Shown: positions 11,147 to 24,154, numbered from the stretch's first letter. The stretch: 64,000 bases of DNA from Cryptomeria japonica (GCF_030272615.1 NC_081406.1:218126997-218190996), one strand, 5' to 3'. Program-made: numbers and translations. Notes: generated from the sequence alone by a model not told the origin.

Positions 11147-13030
11147 TGATGCTCTGCAAAAAGGATTAGAAAATCTGTTTGATGGCAACACACACAAGAG
11201 CACAAGAAACAAACGTTAGTGTTAGCAACAAAAGATTATCCTAAACATACATATCAAGAGAGATATTAAGCATGAAATAGAAAGCATATAAACATATAAT
11301 AAAATAGCTAATCAAGATGCTCATAGTTGCTCCTCCCTTGTTCCTCTCCTCTCCAAGTCCCAAATGAGTGTAACTCTCAACTTTTAGCACTAGCCATGGA
11401 TGCCATATGGAGATTCAAGATGGTTGAATATGATAAGCAAATGCTATGCAAGAGTAGATAGTGATGCTATGAAAAAGCTCTATGCTAATGCCAGTATAAC
11501 AACAATACTCTAATGCTTCCTCCTTTTTGCTTGAGGAGAAGGGTTCTATTTATAAAAGAAATGGGGAAATGAAGGGTTAAGATTGAATGGTTTAATCAAG
11601 GGCCAAGTTTGAAAGTTGGGGATCCATGTGCACAATTGGCACCAATAAAATGGTGACAAGTGTCAACATAGGATTGGGTTGAGAGAAGAGGTTGGAGGCA
11701 TTAAAGGCTTGAGAAGACCTCATGGTTATCTAGAGGCTAAGGGTCAAGTCCAAATTAAGATTACCCACTGGATTAAGAGTTAATCCAAGGATAAACCTTT
11801 GTGCAAATGTTTAAGAGATAATCATGGTCAAATCATTAATGGCTTGATGAGACCTTTGGGTTGGGTAGAGGTTGAGTCAAAACAAATGTTTTAACCATGT
11901 GGGAGGGTTTGAGGTAACCATTAATGGTTATTGGAGACTTTGGGGATTAAGTGGTTGAAGGTTGAAAGCCTTCAATGGTTATCAAAGACTTTGAGCCATT
12001 TAGTGGTTGAAGGTTGAAAGCCTTTAATGGTTATCAAAGACTTTGAGGGTTTGAGAAGTGACTTCCCTTTTGCTTAGGAATGTGACAAAGTTTAGAGAAG
12101 GGGTTAGGTTATTTAGAAGTGATTAGAAAATTCTAGAAGGGGTTTAGGCATGCAAGTGGATTTTGTAGGAAAATGCAAGTGAGAGAAATTTTGGTATTTT
12201 CAATTAAAATAAAATCATTTATTTCAATTAAATGGTGTAATTTGTATTTGGATAAATATTCAAATAAATATTAATTTATTTAAATGAGAAAAATGAAGAT
12301 AAAGCATTAAAATGCTTGAAGACTTTGAGGGAAACCATTAAAGGCTTGAAGACTTTAAGGAAAACCATTAAAGTCTTAAGAAGACTATAGAAGGAAGCCA
12401 TCAAGTTTGAAGACTTTAAAGCCATCAAGTTTGAATACTTTAAGGGAAACCATTAAAGGTTTCAAGTGGGTGAGGATAAATAGGATTTTAAATAAATAAT
12501 TTATTTAAAATAGTTGTGCAACTTGCTTTTGTAGGAAAATACAAGTGGGTGGAGGATAAAGGTGATTTAAATAAATTATTTATTTAAAATAATTGTGCAA
12601 CTTGCATTTGTAGGAAAATACAAGTGGGTGGAGGATAAAGGTGATTTAAATAAATTATTTATTTAAAATAATTGTGCAACTTGCATTTGTAGGAAAATAC
12701 AAGTGGGTAGAGGATAAAGGTGATTTAAATAAATGTTAATTTATTTAAATGTGAGAGGTGGGATTTTGGGGGAATTTAAATAAATATTAATTTATTTAAA
12801 TGTGAGAGAAGATTTAATTAAATAAATATGATTTATTTATTTAATTAATGGTCTGAATTTGGTTAAGTGAATTAAATCAAATAAATTGAATAATTTATTT
12901 AATTAATAGGAGAAGAGGGTTAAGATGAATTAATTAATTATTAATTTAATTAATTCATTAATAGATGGTTAAATAATCAAATAAATACTAAGTATTCATT
13001 TAATTAAGTGGACAGATTTATGTGACTACA
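11147..13030 (+). mobile_element. Solo LTR (1884 bp) inserted in second gene A, TSD CAAGT
   Basis: Begins tgatgctctgc and ends gtgactaca (TG...CA). It is flanked by identical 5-bp duplications, caagt, at 11142-11146 and 13031-13035. It has no coding capacity. The 3' part is made of alternating AATTAAATAAATAAA-like words and three near-identical segments of about 95-100 bp around 12480-12730 ('gcaacttgcatttgtaggaa'). It is related to the LTR at 45255-46547 (inverse orientation), sharing words such as 'gaagtgacttccc' and 'gagaagacctcatggttac'. It probably derives from a Gypsy-type or non-autonomous LTR element. Confidence 0.9.
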
Positions 13031-13565
13031 CAAGTCAAATTTATTAATTTTCTTTTTCTTCACTCCCGCATATGATAATTTGTCAGCATAAAATTGCTTT
13101 TGTTCTTCCTTCTTACTGGACCAAAAATTTATTTGTCCACTCATAGATTATATGTGAGATACAATAGATTGCAAAGAACTAGCAAGTTTTGTTCTATGGG
13201 AGTTTGTTCCAGTGGGATATTTTAGCCTTGTGATTAAACCTTCAAGCTCTTTTTGGCTATTTTCTATTTGACCTATTAGGTTTTCTTGTGTACCTATGTG
13301 ATGTCTAGGGATTGTAGGAGGTTCTTGATGAGCTTCTTCTTCAATATGGTCTTCACGAGGAGGTGATTGATGTGCTTCTTCTTTAATATGGTCTTCAGGA
13401 GGAGGTGATTGAGTGTTTTCAACATTTTCTTGTCTAATCTCATTTCCTGATAATGAAAATAAATTTAAATCAATAAACCTAGTTTAATCTTCAAATTAAT
13501 AAAAAAATGACAATAAGAAAACAAAAATACATACCTCTTCGAGCTCTTCGATGGCGTGGCGACAT
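13031..13565 (-). other. 5' exons of second gene A, upstream of the LTR insertion
   Basis: This part carries exon 1 (about 13535-13565, MSPRHRRARR) and the first part of exon 2 (13031-13446). A GT-AG intron lies between them (gtatgt ... ttatcag, read on the minus strand). Exon 2 has two copies of a 51-bp repeat coding Ser-Pro-Pro-Pro/Arg-Glu-Asp-His-Ile. One in-frame stop (TAA, about 13151) lies at a position where copy B also has TAA. It may therefore mark an unrecognised splice site or an alternative start downstream, rather than recent decay. Confidence 0.55.
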
Positions 13566-15640
13566 TTTGATGAGAGATGGACAACTTAGTGCTCAATATC
13601 AAGATTTTACAAAGGGAAAGCGTAAGAAAATGGCACCTGAAATCGCCAAAACACGGGTTTGGGAATGCAGAATGCATCCAAAATGCAGACCAGGTTTTTT
13701 TTTAGAGTTTTAAATGCGCATAAGGCGTGCGCACTATAGAATGCATGCCCTATAGTGCACACCCCTTATAAGGCACACACTTTATGAGAATTTTTCATTT
13801 GTTTTTGAAGTGTGGCACCTTTTTGGTACCACAACTTCGTGCATATACCCAAAACCTAGATAACCGGGTTATGTTTTATTTGAGAGCCCTTTTTTATGAG
13901 CATGTGTATGTTGTTACCCTAAGGTCTAGGAGAATGATAGGGGGAATGTGCTTCCAAGTGAGTGGGGGAGGTCTTGAGGATTGGACAACCAAAAGGTTCC
14001 TTCTAAGGATGCTTGGAGTCTAGACAGCTAGGATATCTCATTGAGAGTTTTATTATGTAAACAAGGGATAACTTAATTAATTAATCTAGATGGGATGGGT
14101 AGTATGAATTCACATTAATAAGATAAGAAATGGAGTTTTAGTGCCCCAAATCATGGCCCTAGAGTGGAGACTCGGGATGAGTTTGGGAAGGCCTTGGTGA
14201 TCTAGGAAAATCAAACTCCCTTGATTTCCTCAAAGGTTGAGATGTTCCACATGAGTATCAGAGGTGTTGGGGCATAGACCCATGAATCTCCCTTCTTTGT
14301 GAGGATAGCATGTGATGAAACTTTTCCCTACATGTAGGTCCTAGTTCCTTATACCTTGTTTTGTTGGGCATTCTCTGGAAGTCTTATGCTTTTCATTAAG
14401 CCTTGTGATGTGATGTGGTATTATCATCCACCTGGTTGTATTTAAGTTGTGGTTGTTAGGTCTCAACCTAGATCTAGAGTGTGTGTGGGATCTTGTGTCA
14501 TTCTTCATAGCACAGGGGTGGTTCCTTATGGTTTCACATGGTCGGGTGGTTTGACGCCTTCTTCCATTGGGATTTTCCTCTTCGTTGGATGTTCAAGTGT
14601 GTGGATGTGGATTCTTATCTCTTCAACTTGATTCTGGTTCCTTGGAGCAAATTATCATGTATTTGCATGATTGAGAGACATGTTTGTAATCATATGTAAT
14701 TTGGATATAGATATAGTAGATAAAGACTATGGTTCTTGTAGTAGGAGATAATATTGTAACTTTGTTAGGAATATATATAATGTACCTTGGATCTTCATTA
14801 TTCATGTGATTAGAGATTGAGATTAATTGTTAAATAAAAGATGTTATGTATCTTATGTGATGGAATTTAGGATTATGCTTTAGACTTGTGTGAATCTTCT
14901 ATTAAAGAATGGAAAATGAATATGCTTTAGAGTTGCTATTATGTAATTTCTATGGATGATCATTGTTTGGGATTAAATGATTAGGAACATTTGGATTTGA
15001 TGTACTAAAAAGAACCTATAGTATAGAAGTAAATTGAGATGTGATTGTATATGCATAATGACTAGATAAATAGATGTTTTCTTTGAGATCAGGAGAAATG
15101 ATCACTAAGAATATTGAAGGAAAAGATACTCTTGTAAGACTTGTTTTGTATCCTAGATGGTTTCTATTCTTGTAAATAGAATTGTGGTTCTTGGTTGGAA
15201 TAGACTATGTTATTTCTATCATGTGTAATAGTGATGTGAGATGTGTGTTAGATTTGTATGGAATATATCTTATATAAGTATGATGACTTAGATTAATTGT
15301 CACTTTTCCATGATTTAGTTGCAATAAATATTAAGTTAACATAGGAAGTGATGTTGTAGAGTTTTATGTTGTTGCTTATTTTCTTAAAGTGTCATGTTAA
15401 GTGATGGCATTGAGATACCCTAGGGAAGATTGATCTATGTGATGTTGATATTTCTTCTTGTGTACTTAAGTCCTTATGATCATGCTTGAGTTTAATTATG
15501 TGTTACTTAGAGATCATGTTAGATGATGTTTATGATTATTGAGTTATATGTGTTGCATTAGTTTAGTATGTAAAATAATAATAATCTCTATTTCTTTGTT
15601 AGTTGGTTAGATTTCTCTAGCATATTTTGGTAGGCATTAC
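13566..15640. other. Noncoding region with inverted repeats; probable right flank of copy A
   Basis: Upstream of the second gene there is a hairpin with arms at about 13725-13739 (gcgtgcgcactatag) and 13750-13763 (ctatagtgcacacc). A second hairpin has arms at about 13807-13819 and 13824-13837 (gaagtgtggcacc / ggtaccacaacttc). From about 13.9 to 15.6 kb the sequence is GT-rich, LTR-like noncoding DNA without a usable frame. The right end of copy A must lie somewhere here, but I cannot see the RGGTAAGTGCACC terminus found in copy B. Confidence 0.4.
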
Positions 15641-16661
15641 ATGGAACACCAAATTTTATACGTGGAAAACCCAAATGGGAAAAACCATGGAGAGTGTTAG
15701 CTATCAAGATAATATAACTAGTTATATGGTGTTTACAAATAGGGGTGGATCATTGTCATAAAGCTCACTGCAATAGATATAAATGAACCGAGGAAAGTTG
15801 CATCTCCAAAATGCATGAAGTCAGTTCTAGATTAAGCTCATATCACAACTCACAAAACTTACAATAGATATGGGAAATTATTAATGTACCACTGCTCACA
15901 AGTACCTGCAACAGATCCGACAAAGGATTACTGCAACATTGACTAGAACTCTACATGCTCCTTACTTTGCCACACAACACATACTCTGTTGATTCACACT
16001 CTGCTCTTATTTTATCTTGCTTCCACACACCTTCTTCACTTTCACACATTTGGTAAATGCCCATACACACATATATATCAAAAAGTTTATACATCGAGAT
16101 AATATGTTGGCCAAACATAAGTAATATGCTACTCAGAACAACACATTATCCAATAAAGCCTTAACCAAAAGCATGATAACAAAGTCATCCTCCATAAGGT
16201 CTCCTACACGCTACCTTCACACATTTTATTTTACCAATGCAAATACCTTAGTTACCAGAATAGAACAGGGGTCTACCGCACCCATAGATATAGACCCATA
16301 AGCACAAAACTCTAAGCACACCAACTCCTAACTCAAATATACAAATGCTCCATATTGTACAAGAGTTGAAACACAAAACATAATGGATACAACCGATATA
16401 ACTAACATGATAGATGCCAAAACACACAACTAATACCAGGATAAAATGCAAACCAAAATAAGCACAAATCAAGATTCCAGAGATGAGGATCTTCCGAAAA
16501 ATAACTCTAGTAGATCATTTATACCTTACACCATATCTCATACCTTTCTTCCAAGAATACTAGATCTGTAAAATCAAAACTACTTCCAACAACATACAAC
16601 ATCTAGTCCTAACTGAACAACTAGGTTTGACATCAACGACAATATTCACACAAGTCAGACA
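15641..16661 (-). mobile_element. 3' LTR (truncated) of the gag-only LTR retroelement
   Basis: Matches the LTR at 43356-44587 from its base of about 180 onward (ggaacaccRaattttata, gggaaaaaccatgg, ataatataactagttatatg). It ends in gaca at 16661, like the other copy. The first 175 bp or so are missing at the low-coordinate side. It is followed at 16662 by atctccccctttg, a polypurine tract when read on the minus strand. This fixes it as the 3' LTR of a minus-strand element. Confidence 0.85.
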
Positions 16662-18330
16662 ATCTCCCCCTTTGTCATTGATGGTAAAACATCTAAAAAA
16701 GAAGCATATCTGCATATGACTCCCCCTAAATCATATATCTCCTTATTTCTCCTACTCCATTACCTTTCTCCTATTCCATTTACCTTATTTTTCCTACTCC
16801 ATCACCTTTATCCTATTCCATTTACCTTTCTCCCCCTTTGACATCAAGGACAAAGGATGCCTTTGATGAAAAAGAAAAGAAAGAAAATAAAATGAATACT
16901 TTCAACTACAAGAATGATGTCAAAATTGCATACTAATCAAAAAGAATTTTCAATTGCTCTTCTTCTAAAATATTATCTTGTACTTTTCCTTCAATTCCGG
17001 AAGAAGAACCTCCCAAGAGTGCACAACCAGTTTAATGCTAACCAATAAAATTCTGCATTCTACCAACAAATCAACAAGATGAAAAAAAAGTTGTTCGGAG
17101 CAGACAAATTCTACTCATACTCAATTGCACTATCAAGCAATGTCGAGAAATGTTCCAATTTCACTTCAACAATCTCTTTCAATTTCCAAAAAATACTCAT
17201 GAAATCATCTCTTTGCCTTTGTAAAAACAATAATTCAGCCTAAAAGGAATTTATCTTTTTCCTCTGCTCTCCATCCTTGTCACTTAGAAAATCAAATGAC
17301 TTACCTAAGGAGATCAATTCATCTTCAATAACATCAATCTTTTCTTTATGTTTCACTACAGCTACCGGCCATGAAAGATAATACCTGTAAACTCTGCTAG
17401 CACTATTGATACAATCTCTCATCTCATCTATGCATACAAACAGGGCTCTTTGTGCATCATTTCACTTCTTCAACATACTCTGCATATCATCTTCTTTTTC
17501 TGAATCTTCATCATCAACAAGTTGGTGAATCAATTTTTTTTTACAATCTCAGACAGTGATTCTGGAAGTACATCACCAACATCTTCAATCTTGACATTGT
17601 CTCGGACCAAAAGATTTATCAACATGTTCTCAATCCTATCTACCTCCGTTGAAGTTAGCCACATTTTTCCAATCCGCATTGCCAATGATTTCCAACAAGT
17701 TAGACTCATCATTAGATTCAAAGACCTTTTCTCTTTGCTATGCAATAACCAACTCTCCCTTAGCCATAGGAGATTCCAAATATTCAATTACAACAATGTT
17801 TTTCTCCCTTTGATCCTTCTTCCTCTTCTTAAATTCTAGGGCACTAGAAGGCACAAACTCGCTCTTTTTCCTCTTTTTGGAGGAAGAACTTTCTCTAGCA
17901 AAATTGGTAGCAGGGGATACTGGACCGATACTCCGCATATCCAAAAAATATTTGAAATAAACATTGCATGCATCCTATCTCTTATCCAATCTATTCAAAT
18001 ATCTAAAGATTTGCCTCGCAACTGGGACTCTAGATTCCCATATCACATTCACCTTAGCCGGAAGGGATCCCAAAAATTACATAGCTAAGCATACAAGCAG
18101 TGATCTAAATCGGAAGGGGTAACCTTTCTATTTTGACATCTTGATATTCTCTAACAATAAATCCCTTAGCAATTCACACAAGTCGAACACTCTATCTTCC
18201 ATAACAAGCGTATGCGTCATATATATACAACAATAGCTGAAGTGGAACCTTCCCTATTTATAAAATAAAACTTGTAATAAATGCCATATGCAACATACCT
18301 CACCATGGGATTGATAATTTTGTCAATAAT
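16662..18330 (-). pseudogene. 3' half of the gag-like region of the gag-only retroelement
   Basis: Minus-strand frames carry a Lys/Glu/Asp-rich protein with 'KHKEKIDVIEDELISLGKSF' (about 17290-17350), 'ESSSSKKRKKSEFVP' (about 17870) and, next to the insertion point, 'IIDKIINPMVRYVAYG' (about 18270-18330). Frameshifts and stops separate them. No protease, integrase or reverse transcriptase is seen between here and the LTR. Only gag-like coding is present. The sequence continues at 41584 once copy B of the giant element is taken out, with one small frameshift. Confidence 0.7.
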
Positions 18331-18334
18331 CAAT

Positions 18335-18368
18335 AGGTAAGTGCACCAAGATGGTGTGCAAAAAGTGG
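18335..18368 (+). repeat. Left terminal inverted repeat of copy B
   Basis: Outer end aggtaagtgcacc, followed by aagatggtgtgcaaaaagtgg. It matches the reverse complement of 41545-41579. A second, near-duplicate stretch (ggtataagtggacacc) follows before a T-run. Confidence 0.85.
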
Positions 18369-19500
18369 GGTATAAGTGGACACCTTTTTTTTTTGAAATC
18401 AGCTAAACCTGAACTTGGAGGAGAAATTTGAGACTCGTCCACTCAAAATATGAAGATACTCAAAGAGTAAATATTGTAGCACTTTGAATCTAGTTTACAA
18501 AATACTATTTTTTTTCAAAATTGGATAATATTTAGGGGGTCAAATCCTTCACGCACAAAAAATAGTTCTTGGTTTTTTTTGAAAAACTTAACATAGTGTT
18601 TGACGTGTGCATCAAAAAAGTCATAGTTAGATTTAGTATTTTCAAAACTCCTTTGGTAGAAAGATAGTTAAGAGTAAGCACTAGAAGTTGTGTATATTTT
18701 TATAATTTTCTATTAAGTATTTTTTTTATGATTTTTTGAAATGGGCACATCTTGAAAATCAGGCACTTGTTTGTTGTGCGAAGCATAACTTGCACCAAAA
18801 TAATAAAAAAATGCAACTTTTTTAAAAGCGTAATGAATCAAGTGCACTACAATAATATATAATTTTTTTTTGAATTTGGATAAGTAGATCAAAAGTTATT
18901 AAAAAAATGGTACACATATGTCTCTGAGAACTATGGAGACACTGGTTAAAGAATTTCAAGATTAATATGTTACTATTGTTTAAATTTTTAAAAAATTATA
19001 TGGTTAGAAAGCTCACAAGATGGGTGAAATTATGGTGGCAATTTTAGAAATACCCAGTTGATGAGGTGTAAACCTGATGACAAAAAAGTTGAGAAACCAA
19101 TTTGATAAAACAAAACACGTCAAAAAGGAGGGAAATGGAGGGAAATAAAACTCCCAATCCTCGAACTTGTCATCCAAGCCTATTCACAAGCCTAAACACA
19201 CTAAACATGAATATGTTTTTTTAATTAAAAGTGTGAACGGGTTTATAGAAACAAAAGTGCGCATGGGGTTATAAAAACAAAAGCCTGTACACATTTTAGA
19301 AAGCAAAAAACCGTAATAGTTATGTTAACATAAAAATATTCCAATATATAGAAATAGATATGTATGTATATAATATGCGTATACATATGTATATACCATG
19401 TCTATGTCTATATGCATATAATATGTGCATGTATATGTGTATGTAAAATATATGCATACATTGTCTCTCAATATCTTAGCACATTGTATTTCCACCCTCT
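18369..19500. other. AT-rich left terminal region of copy B with subterminal motifs
   Basis: No coding frame. Homopolymer A/T runs dominate. Near the inner end lie two 27-bp direct repeats (gtgaacgggtttataga..., gtgcgcatggggttata..., 19233-19283), then an inverted motif cctgtacacat (about 19284). The same core, CGTGWACRGGTT, recurs at 30.26-30.38 kb and 40.7-41.5 kb. Confidence 0.5.
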
Positions 19501-19504
19501 CTAA

Positions 19505-19785
19505 ATCTCTCTCTCTCTCCCCCCCTCTCTCCCCCTTAGGACCCCACATGACCCCTAACAACATCATATAAGGTCACTTAGCACACCATATGACCCCTTA
19601 TGACCATATGATGTGCTAAGGGGTCATATGATGTTCTAACACATGTGCGGCCCAATCAGGACCCCACATGACCCCTAATGACACCTTATGACCCCTTAGG
19701 ACCATGTATGATATCCTAAGGGGTCATATAGTGTCCTAATACATGTATGGACCCTTAGGACCCCACATGACCCCTAACAACACCA
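19505..19785 (+). repeat. Left part of the hairpin minisatellite, with a short (TC)n
   Basis: After a short ctctctct tract come units of accccacatgacccctaa, caccatatgaccccttatg and their reverse complements (ctaaggggtcatatg). It is the same array as 26822-29480, split here by Copia 1. The last five bases (cacca, 19781-19785) are the left copy of the Copia target duplication. Confidence 0.9.
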
Positions 19786-21029
19786 TGTTGGAAACAACAA
19801 TGAAGGAAGACTGAGAGGGGGGGTGGTGAATCCGTCTTCACCGGATAAACAAACTTAATCACAAATACAGATTTGATAGATTGCAGTAATAACAAAGATA
19901 GGAAAATTGAGAGATAAGGCACAACACCAAGATTTTGATGTGGAAAACCCGGTTAATGGAAAAACCATGGTGGGAACCTACCCACAGTAAGATGATAATC
20001 TGTAGTAGTATGTGAAAATATTACAATGGGGAATGCACATGCATTCAGGCACACTGCCTAGAGCTCATTACTCAAAAGATAATGAAGCAGAGGGCTAAAA
20101 CCCTTAGGGAAGTCTCATTGACTTACATCAAGATTCGAACTACAATCCATAAGAAATGAACTGAAAGAATAACATCTCCAAATACCTGATTACAGTTTCG
20201 GTTAAGCATAATTGTCTGATCAGCAACACCAATCTCTCCTCAATCACAACACTAAAAGATGAATCACTTGATCACACATACACCACTTTTTGATAATTGA
20301 GACACAACCTCTAACACCAAATTACATGACAATATCACCTATATATATAAATCATCAACCTTGATAACAAGGTCGACTAAACCCTCAACTCACAAATATA
20401 CAATTACATCACACAGTACAAAGATCAACCACCAGACCAATATAATGATTTAAATGACATAACATGCACCTAATTCAAATTCCTAAATGCACAACTCCAC
20501 TGGAAATCACGCCAAGATCAAACACAACATGATACACTGCCAAAAACACCACATAACATGAAAATCATCACCGGTTCATGAAAACACCAAAAAATCACAC
20601 AATGATCAATGTGGATCATCAAAGCAAATAGGACACGATTAGGAAACACCAAAAAGCATGTTAGAATCATCAGTAATAGCTACACGAACACCACTTATCA
20701 AATCTTCATCAATCAACATTTGAAAGCTCAAGGACACAACCAATCAGTAACTGCCATAAAGAAAGACAACTTGCAGAGCACCAAATTATGAACCATATGA
20801 AATGAAGATACAAAAGACCATCCCAAGAAATATCCCAAAAAATCATTTTAAGATCTGATCGCACCGGAATATACTGGAGGAAATACTGAACTCTGCAAAG
20901 CACTGGTCAATAATACAAAACTACAAATCAGATCATAAGATCTTCTCAATCTGCAAACACCAGAGAAAATCATAGGAATATGTTGACATCAATGACAACA
21001 ACATATCCTAGCAGCAACAATGTCCAACA
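19786..21029 (-). repeat. 3' LTR of Copia 1
   Basis: 1244 bp, TGTTGG...CCAACA. Direct copy of 25560-26821, with many substitutions and small indels. Confidence 0.95.
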
Positions 21030-21412
21030 ATCTCCCCCTTTGGCGTTGATGGCAACATATGAATGTGAAAAAAATCAATGCAAAGAAATAAGATATCTCC
21101 AACAAACTCCCTCTAAGATCAAGATAGATAATGTAGTTTTTCACATGATCTCTCTCCCCCTTTAACAAAAATGCCAAAGATCTCAAAACAGAAACATGAA
21201 TATCAGGAATCTCTCCCCCTAAAACCCAGACTACTCCACCAGAGGAGTAACACCAACTCACCAATCCGGATAGAAAGATAAGGCTTCAAAATCCACCGGA
21301 TTGATGCAATTCAATGCATCTAGTTCTCATCAAGATGGGCGGATTCCCCTAACTTGTCTCTTAAATAGACAAATGTCTATGCAGGAAAAGGCTTAGTGAA
21401 AATATCAGCAAT

Positions 21413-22905
21413 TTATTCCTTTGTAGATACATACTCTGACTTCACTTTTTCTCCACTGACTTGTTCTCTCAAGTAATGATATTTGATTGATACATGTTTA
21501 GTCTTTGAATGTTGCACCAGATTCTTTGATATGTTAATAGCACTAGAATTATCACAGTATATGACAATAGGCTCATCATAGATAATTCTAATATCCTTCA
21601 ACATTTGCTTCATCCAAACTACCTGAGTGCAATTACTAGCAGCAACAATGTACTCAACTTCAATAGTAGATAAAGATACTGAATCTTGTTTCTTACTAAC
21701 CCATGAAACCAACTTTTTACCTAAAAAGAATGCTCCACCAATAGTGCTCTTTTGGTCATCAACATCACCATCCCAATCAACATCAGTGTAAGCACATAGC
21801 ATGAAATCACCATTCCTCGGATACCACAAACCATAATCCACAATTATCTTCAAGTATCTGAATATCCTTTTCATAGCAGTGACATGACTTTCTTTCAGAT
21901 CAACTTGATATCTAGCAACCATACACACAACATGCATAATGTCCAACCTAGTCTGAGTAAGATATAGCAGTCCACCAACCATAGATCTGTACAAGCTCTG
22001 ATTATCTTTCGAAGATTCATCATTCTTAGACAATTTACAACTAGTCACCATAGGAGTTCCAATCGGTTTGGAGTCATCTAACCCAAACTTCTTTAGCAAT
22101 TGTTTCACATATTTAGTTTGAGATATAAATATACCTTTTCCAGTCTATAAAATCTACAAACTTAAGAAAAAATTCATCTCACCAATCATAGACATCTCAA
22201 ATTCTTTATGCATATTACTGACAACTTCATGTTCAAGTCATCATCTCCTCCAAAGATAATACCATCAACAAAGACTTCAACAATCAATATGTTATCATTC
22301 TTAATCTTAAAGTACAGATTACTGTCAACAACACCTTTATTAAATCCCAATTTCAATAAATATTTATCTAATCTAGCATACTAGGCTCTAGGGAGTTGCT
22401 TCAATCCATAAAGATATTTCTTCAGTTTACATACCATGTCTCCATCATCTGATAATGAAAATCCATCAGGTTGATCTATGAAGATTTCTTCCTCAAGATC
22501 ACCATTCAAAAAGACATATTTGGCATCTATCTGATATACTTTTAAATCTTTATAAGCAACATATGCAAGCAACAATCTAACAACTTCAAGTCTTGCCACT
22601 GGAGCAAAAGTCTCCTCATAATCAATTCCTTCTTTATTTGAATATCCTTTGTAAACCAGTCTAGCTTCATTTATGACAACTTCACTGACCTCATTCAATT
22701 TGTTCTTGAATACCCATTTAGTACCAATAACATTCTTATCCTTAAGTCTAGGCACAAACTCCCATGTGTTATTCTTTTCAATCTGATCTAATTCTTCTTT
22801 CATATCTCTCATCCAATTTTCATCTTTGCAAGCTTCAACAACATCTTTAGGTTCAACTTTAGAAATCAAACTTACTTCTTCAGGAAGTAACCTTCTTCTA
22901 GTCAT
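21413..22905 (-). pseudogene. Copia 1 reverse transcriptase and RNase H
   Basis: RT part at 22381-22905 on the minus strand shows '[20 protein letters not shown]', '[16 protein letters not shown]' and '[20 protein letters not shown]'. A stop-containing stretch (22109-22380) includes the polymerase motif as 'VFVDGII' where active elements have two adjacent Asp residues. RNase H at 21413-22108 keeps 'GTPM', 'AYTDVDWDGD', 'STIEVEYI' and 'IYCDNSSA'. The last conserved acidic position is altered ('TKHVSIKYHYLRE'). Stops, frameshifts and lost catalytic residues show that it cannot reverse-transcribe. Confidence 0.93.
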
Positions 22906-23427
22906 GACACCTTCGTTTTTATCTCCAATAATCTAATTTTCTGAATGATTGAATCTTACATACCTTAGGATCTTCTGATTGTTCTGATTCTCAGGTTCCT
23001 GTACTTCTTCACCAACAACAACAACATTCAAGTTAACCGTCTCTACCAAATCAGCCTGCTTCAGTTATTCAGTTTGAATAGGGGCTAGAACAATATGCTA
23101 TCCATTATCATATCCACATGCTCTGATCTCTTTTCCAAGGTTCTCATCCACCTTCACATTTGTACTTTATACTATCTTTCTCAGTCTTTTATTGTAGCAC
23201 TGATAGGATTTTCTATTTGTTGAATATCCCAAGAAAATTCCTTCTTCACTTCTAGCATCAAAATTTCCTATATCCTCATCTCTCTTTATATAACATTTGC
23301 TACCAAATACTTTGAAATATCTCACAGTAGGAACATGACCAAACCATAATTCATAAGGAGGCTTATCAGTATCACCTTTGATATGAACTCTATTGAATGT
23401 GTAAACAACAATGCTTATATCTTCTCT

Positions 23428-24047
23428 CTAGTAGATCTTCAGAACATTTCCTTCAATTAGCATAGTCCTTGCAACACCCAAGACAATTCTGTTCTTCCTT
23501 TCAATAACTCCATTTTGCTGAGGGGTTCTAGGAGAAGATAATTTTCTTCTAATCCCATTCTTCTCATAGAATGAATTGAATTCACCGAAACAAAATTCTC
23601 CATCTCTATTAGATCTCAAACATTTCACCTTCAATCCAAACCCAATCTCCACCTTAGCTTTGAATATCTTGAATCTGTCCAATACTTCTGATTTCTCTTT
23701 CAAAAGACATCCCACATCATCTTGGAATAATCATCAATTAGCAACATAAAGTATCTTTCACCCAACACACTTCTAACATTTGTAGGTCCACATAGGTTAG
23801 TATGCACAAGATCTAGCAATCCATAAGATGCATACTATTTTCTTTTGAAAGAAATTCTTATTTTCTTACCCAACTGACATTCCTTACATACTAAATTAAT
23901 AGGCTTAACAATCTTAGGCAGATCTCTAATAGCTTGTGTAGAACAAATCTTAATCATTGAATCAAAATTTACATGACACATTCTCCTATGCCACAACCAA
24001 CTCTCATCTATCTGAGAAATTAAACAACTTTTCTCACCAACATTCAA
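23428..24047 (-). pseudogene. Copia 1 GAG-pre-integrase and integrase
   Basis: The zinc-binding H..H..C..C module is at 23835-24047 ('WLWHRRMCHVNFDSM', 'LVCKECQLGKK'). The integrase core is at 23428-23715 ('CLRSNRDGEF', 'SSPRTPQQNGVIERKNR'). In the first motif the usual catalytic Asp is Asn. The glutamate in the PQQNGVIERKNR motif is kept. A stop and frameshift lie between the parts. Confidence 0.92.
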
Positions 24048-24154
24048 ACGAAAAATGTTACCTTCAGTCTTAGTTCCAGATGCAATCTCTGTATGAGAGG
24101 CATTTAGGATTTTGTATTTTCCATTCTTGAATTGTAGATCATAACCTTTATCAT

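Larger units (their letters stand above)
9631..13565 (-). pseudogene. Second gene of the element, copy A (unknown function, multi-exon, split by a solo LTR)
   Basis: Read on the minus strand. The start ATG at 13565 gives 'MSPRHRRARR', then a GT donor at 13534. Exon 2 (from 13446) encodes Pro/Glu-rich repeats ('EEAHQSPPREDHIEEEAHQ') and 'TQENLIGQIENSQKELEGLI'. It is cut at about 13031 by a solo LTR and resumes at 11146 ('CALFMDPRTNQPLHPG'). The exon runs to about 10519 and includes 'FWDRWWMVFDQPPC', 'VETLDSISSLTQTL' and a Cys motif 'HFCRSCGSLC'. Further GT-AG exons follow at about 10351-10419, 10192-10257, 10004-10108 and 9841-9899. The last exon ends at 9631 ('LQKCLKRRLSGRTRKTPAS...', basic). 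Copy B at 37.8-40.7 kb has the same order of exons. There is a frameshift near 10830 and a few stops, so it is probably dead. I recognise no family. Basic ends and Cys pairs suggest a nuclear DNA- or RNA-binding partner of the transposase (inference). Confidence 0.65.

Noticed and set aside
12800-13020. Possible short interspersed repeat or matrix-attachment region (AATTAAATAAATAAA palindromes)
   Set aside because: It lies inside the solo LTR 11147-13030, and similar words are part of the LTR at 38680-39465, so it is an LTR feature.
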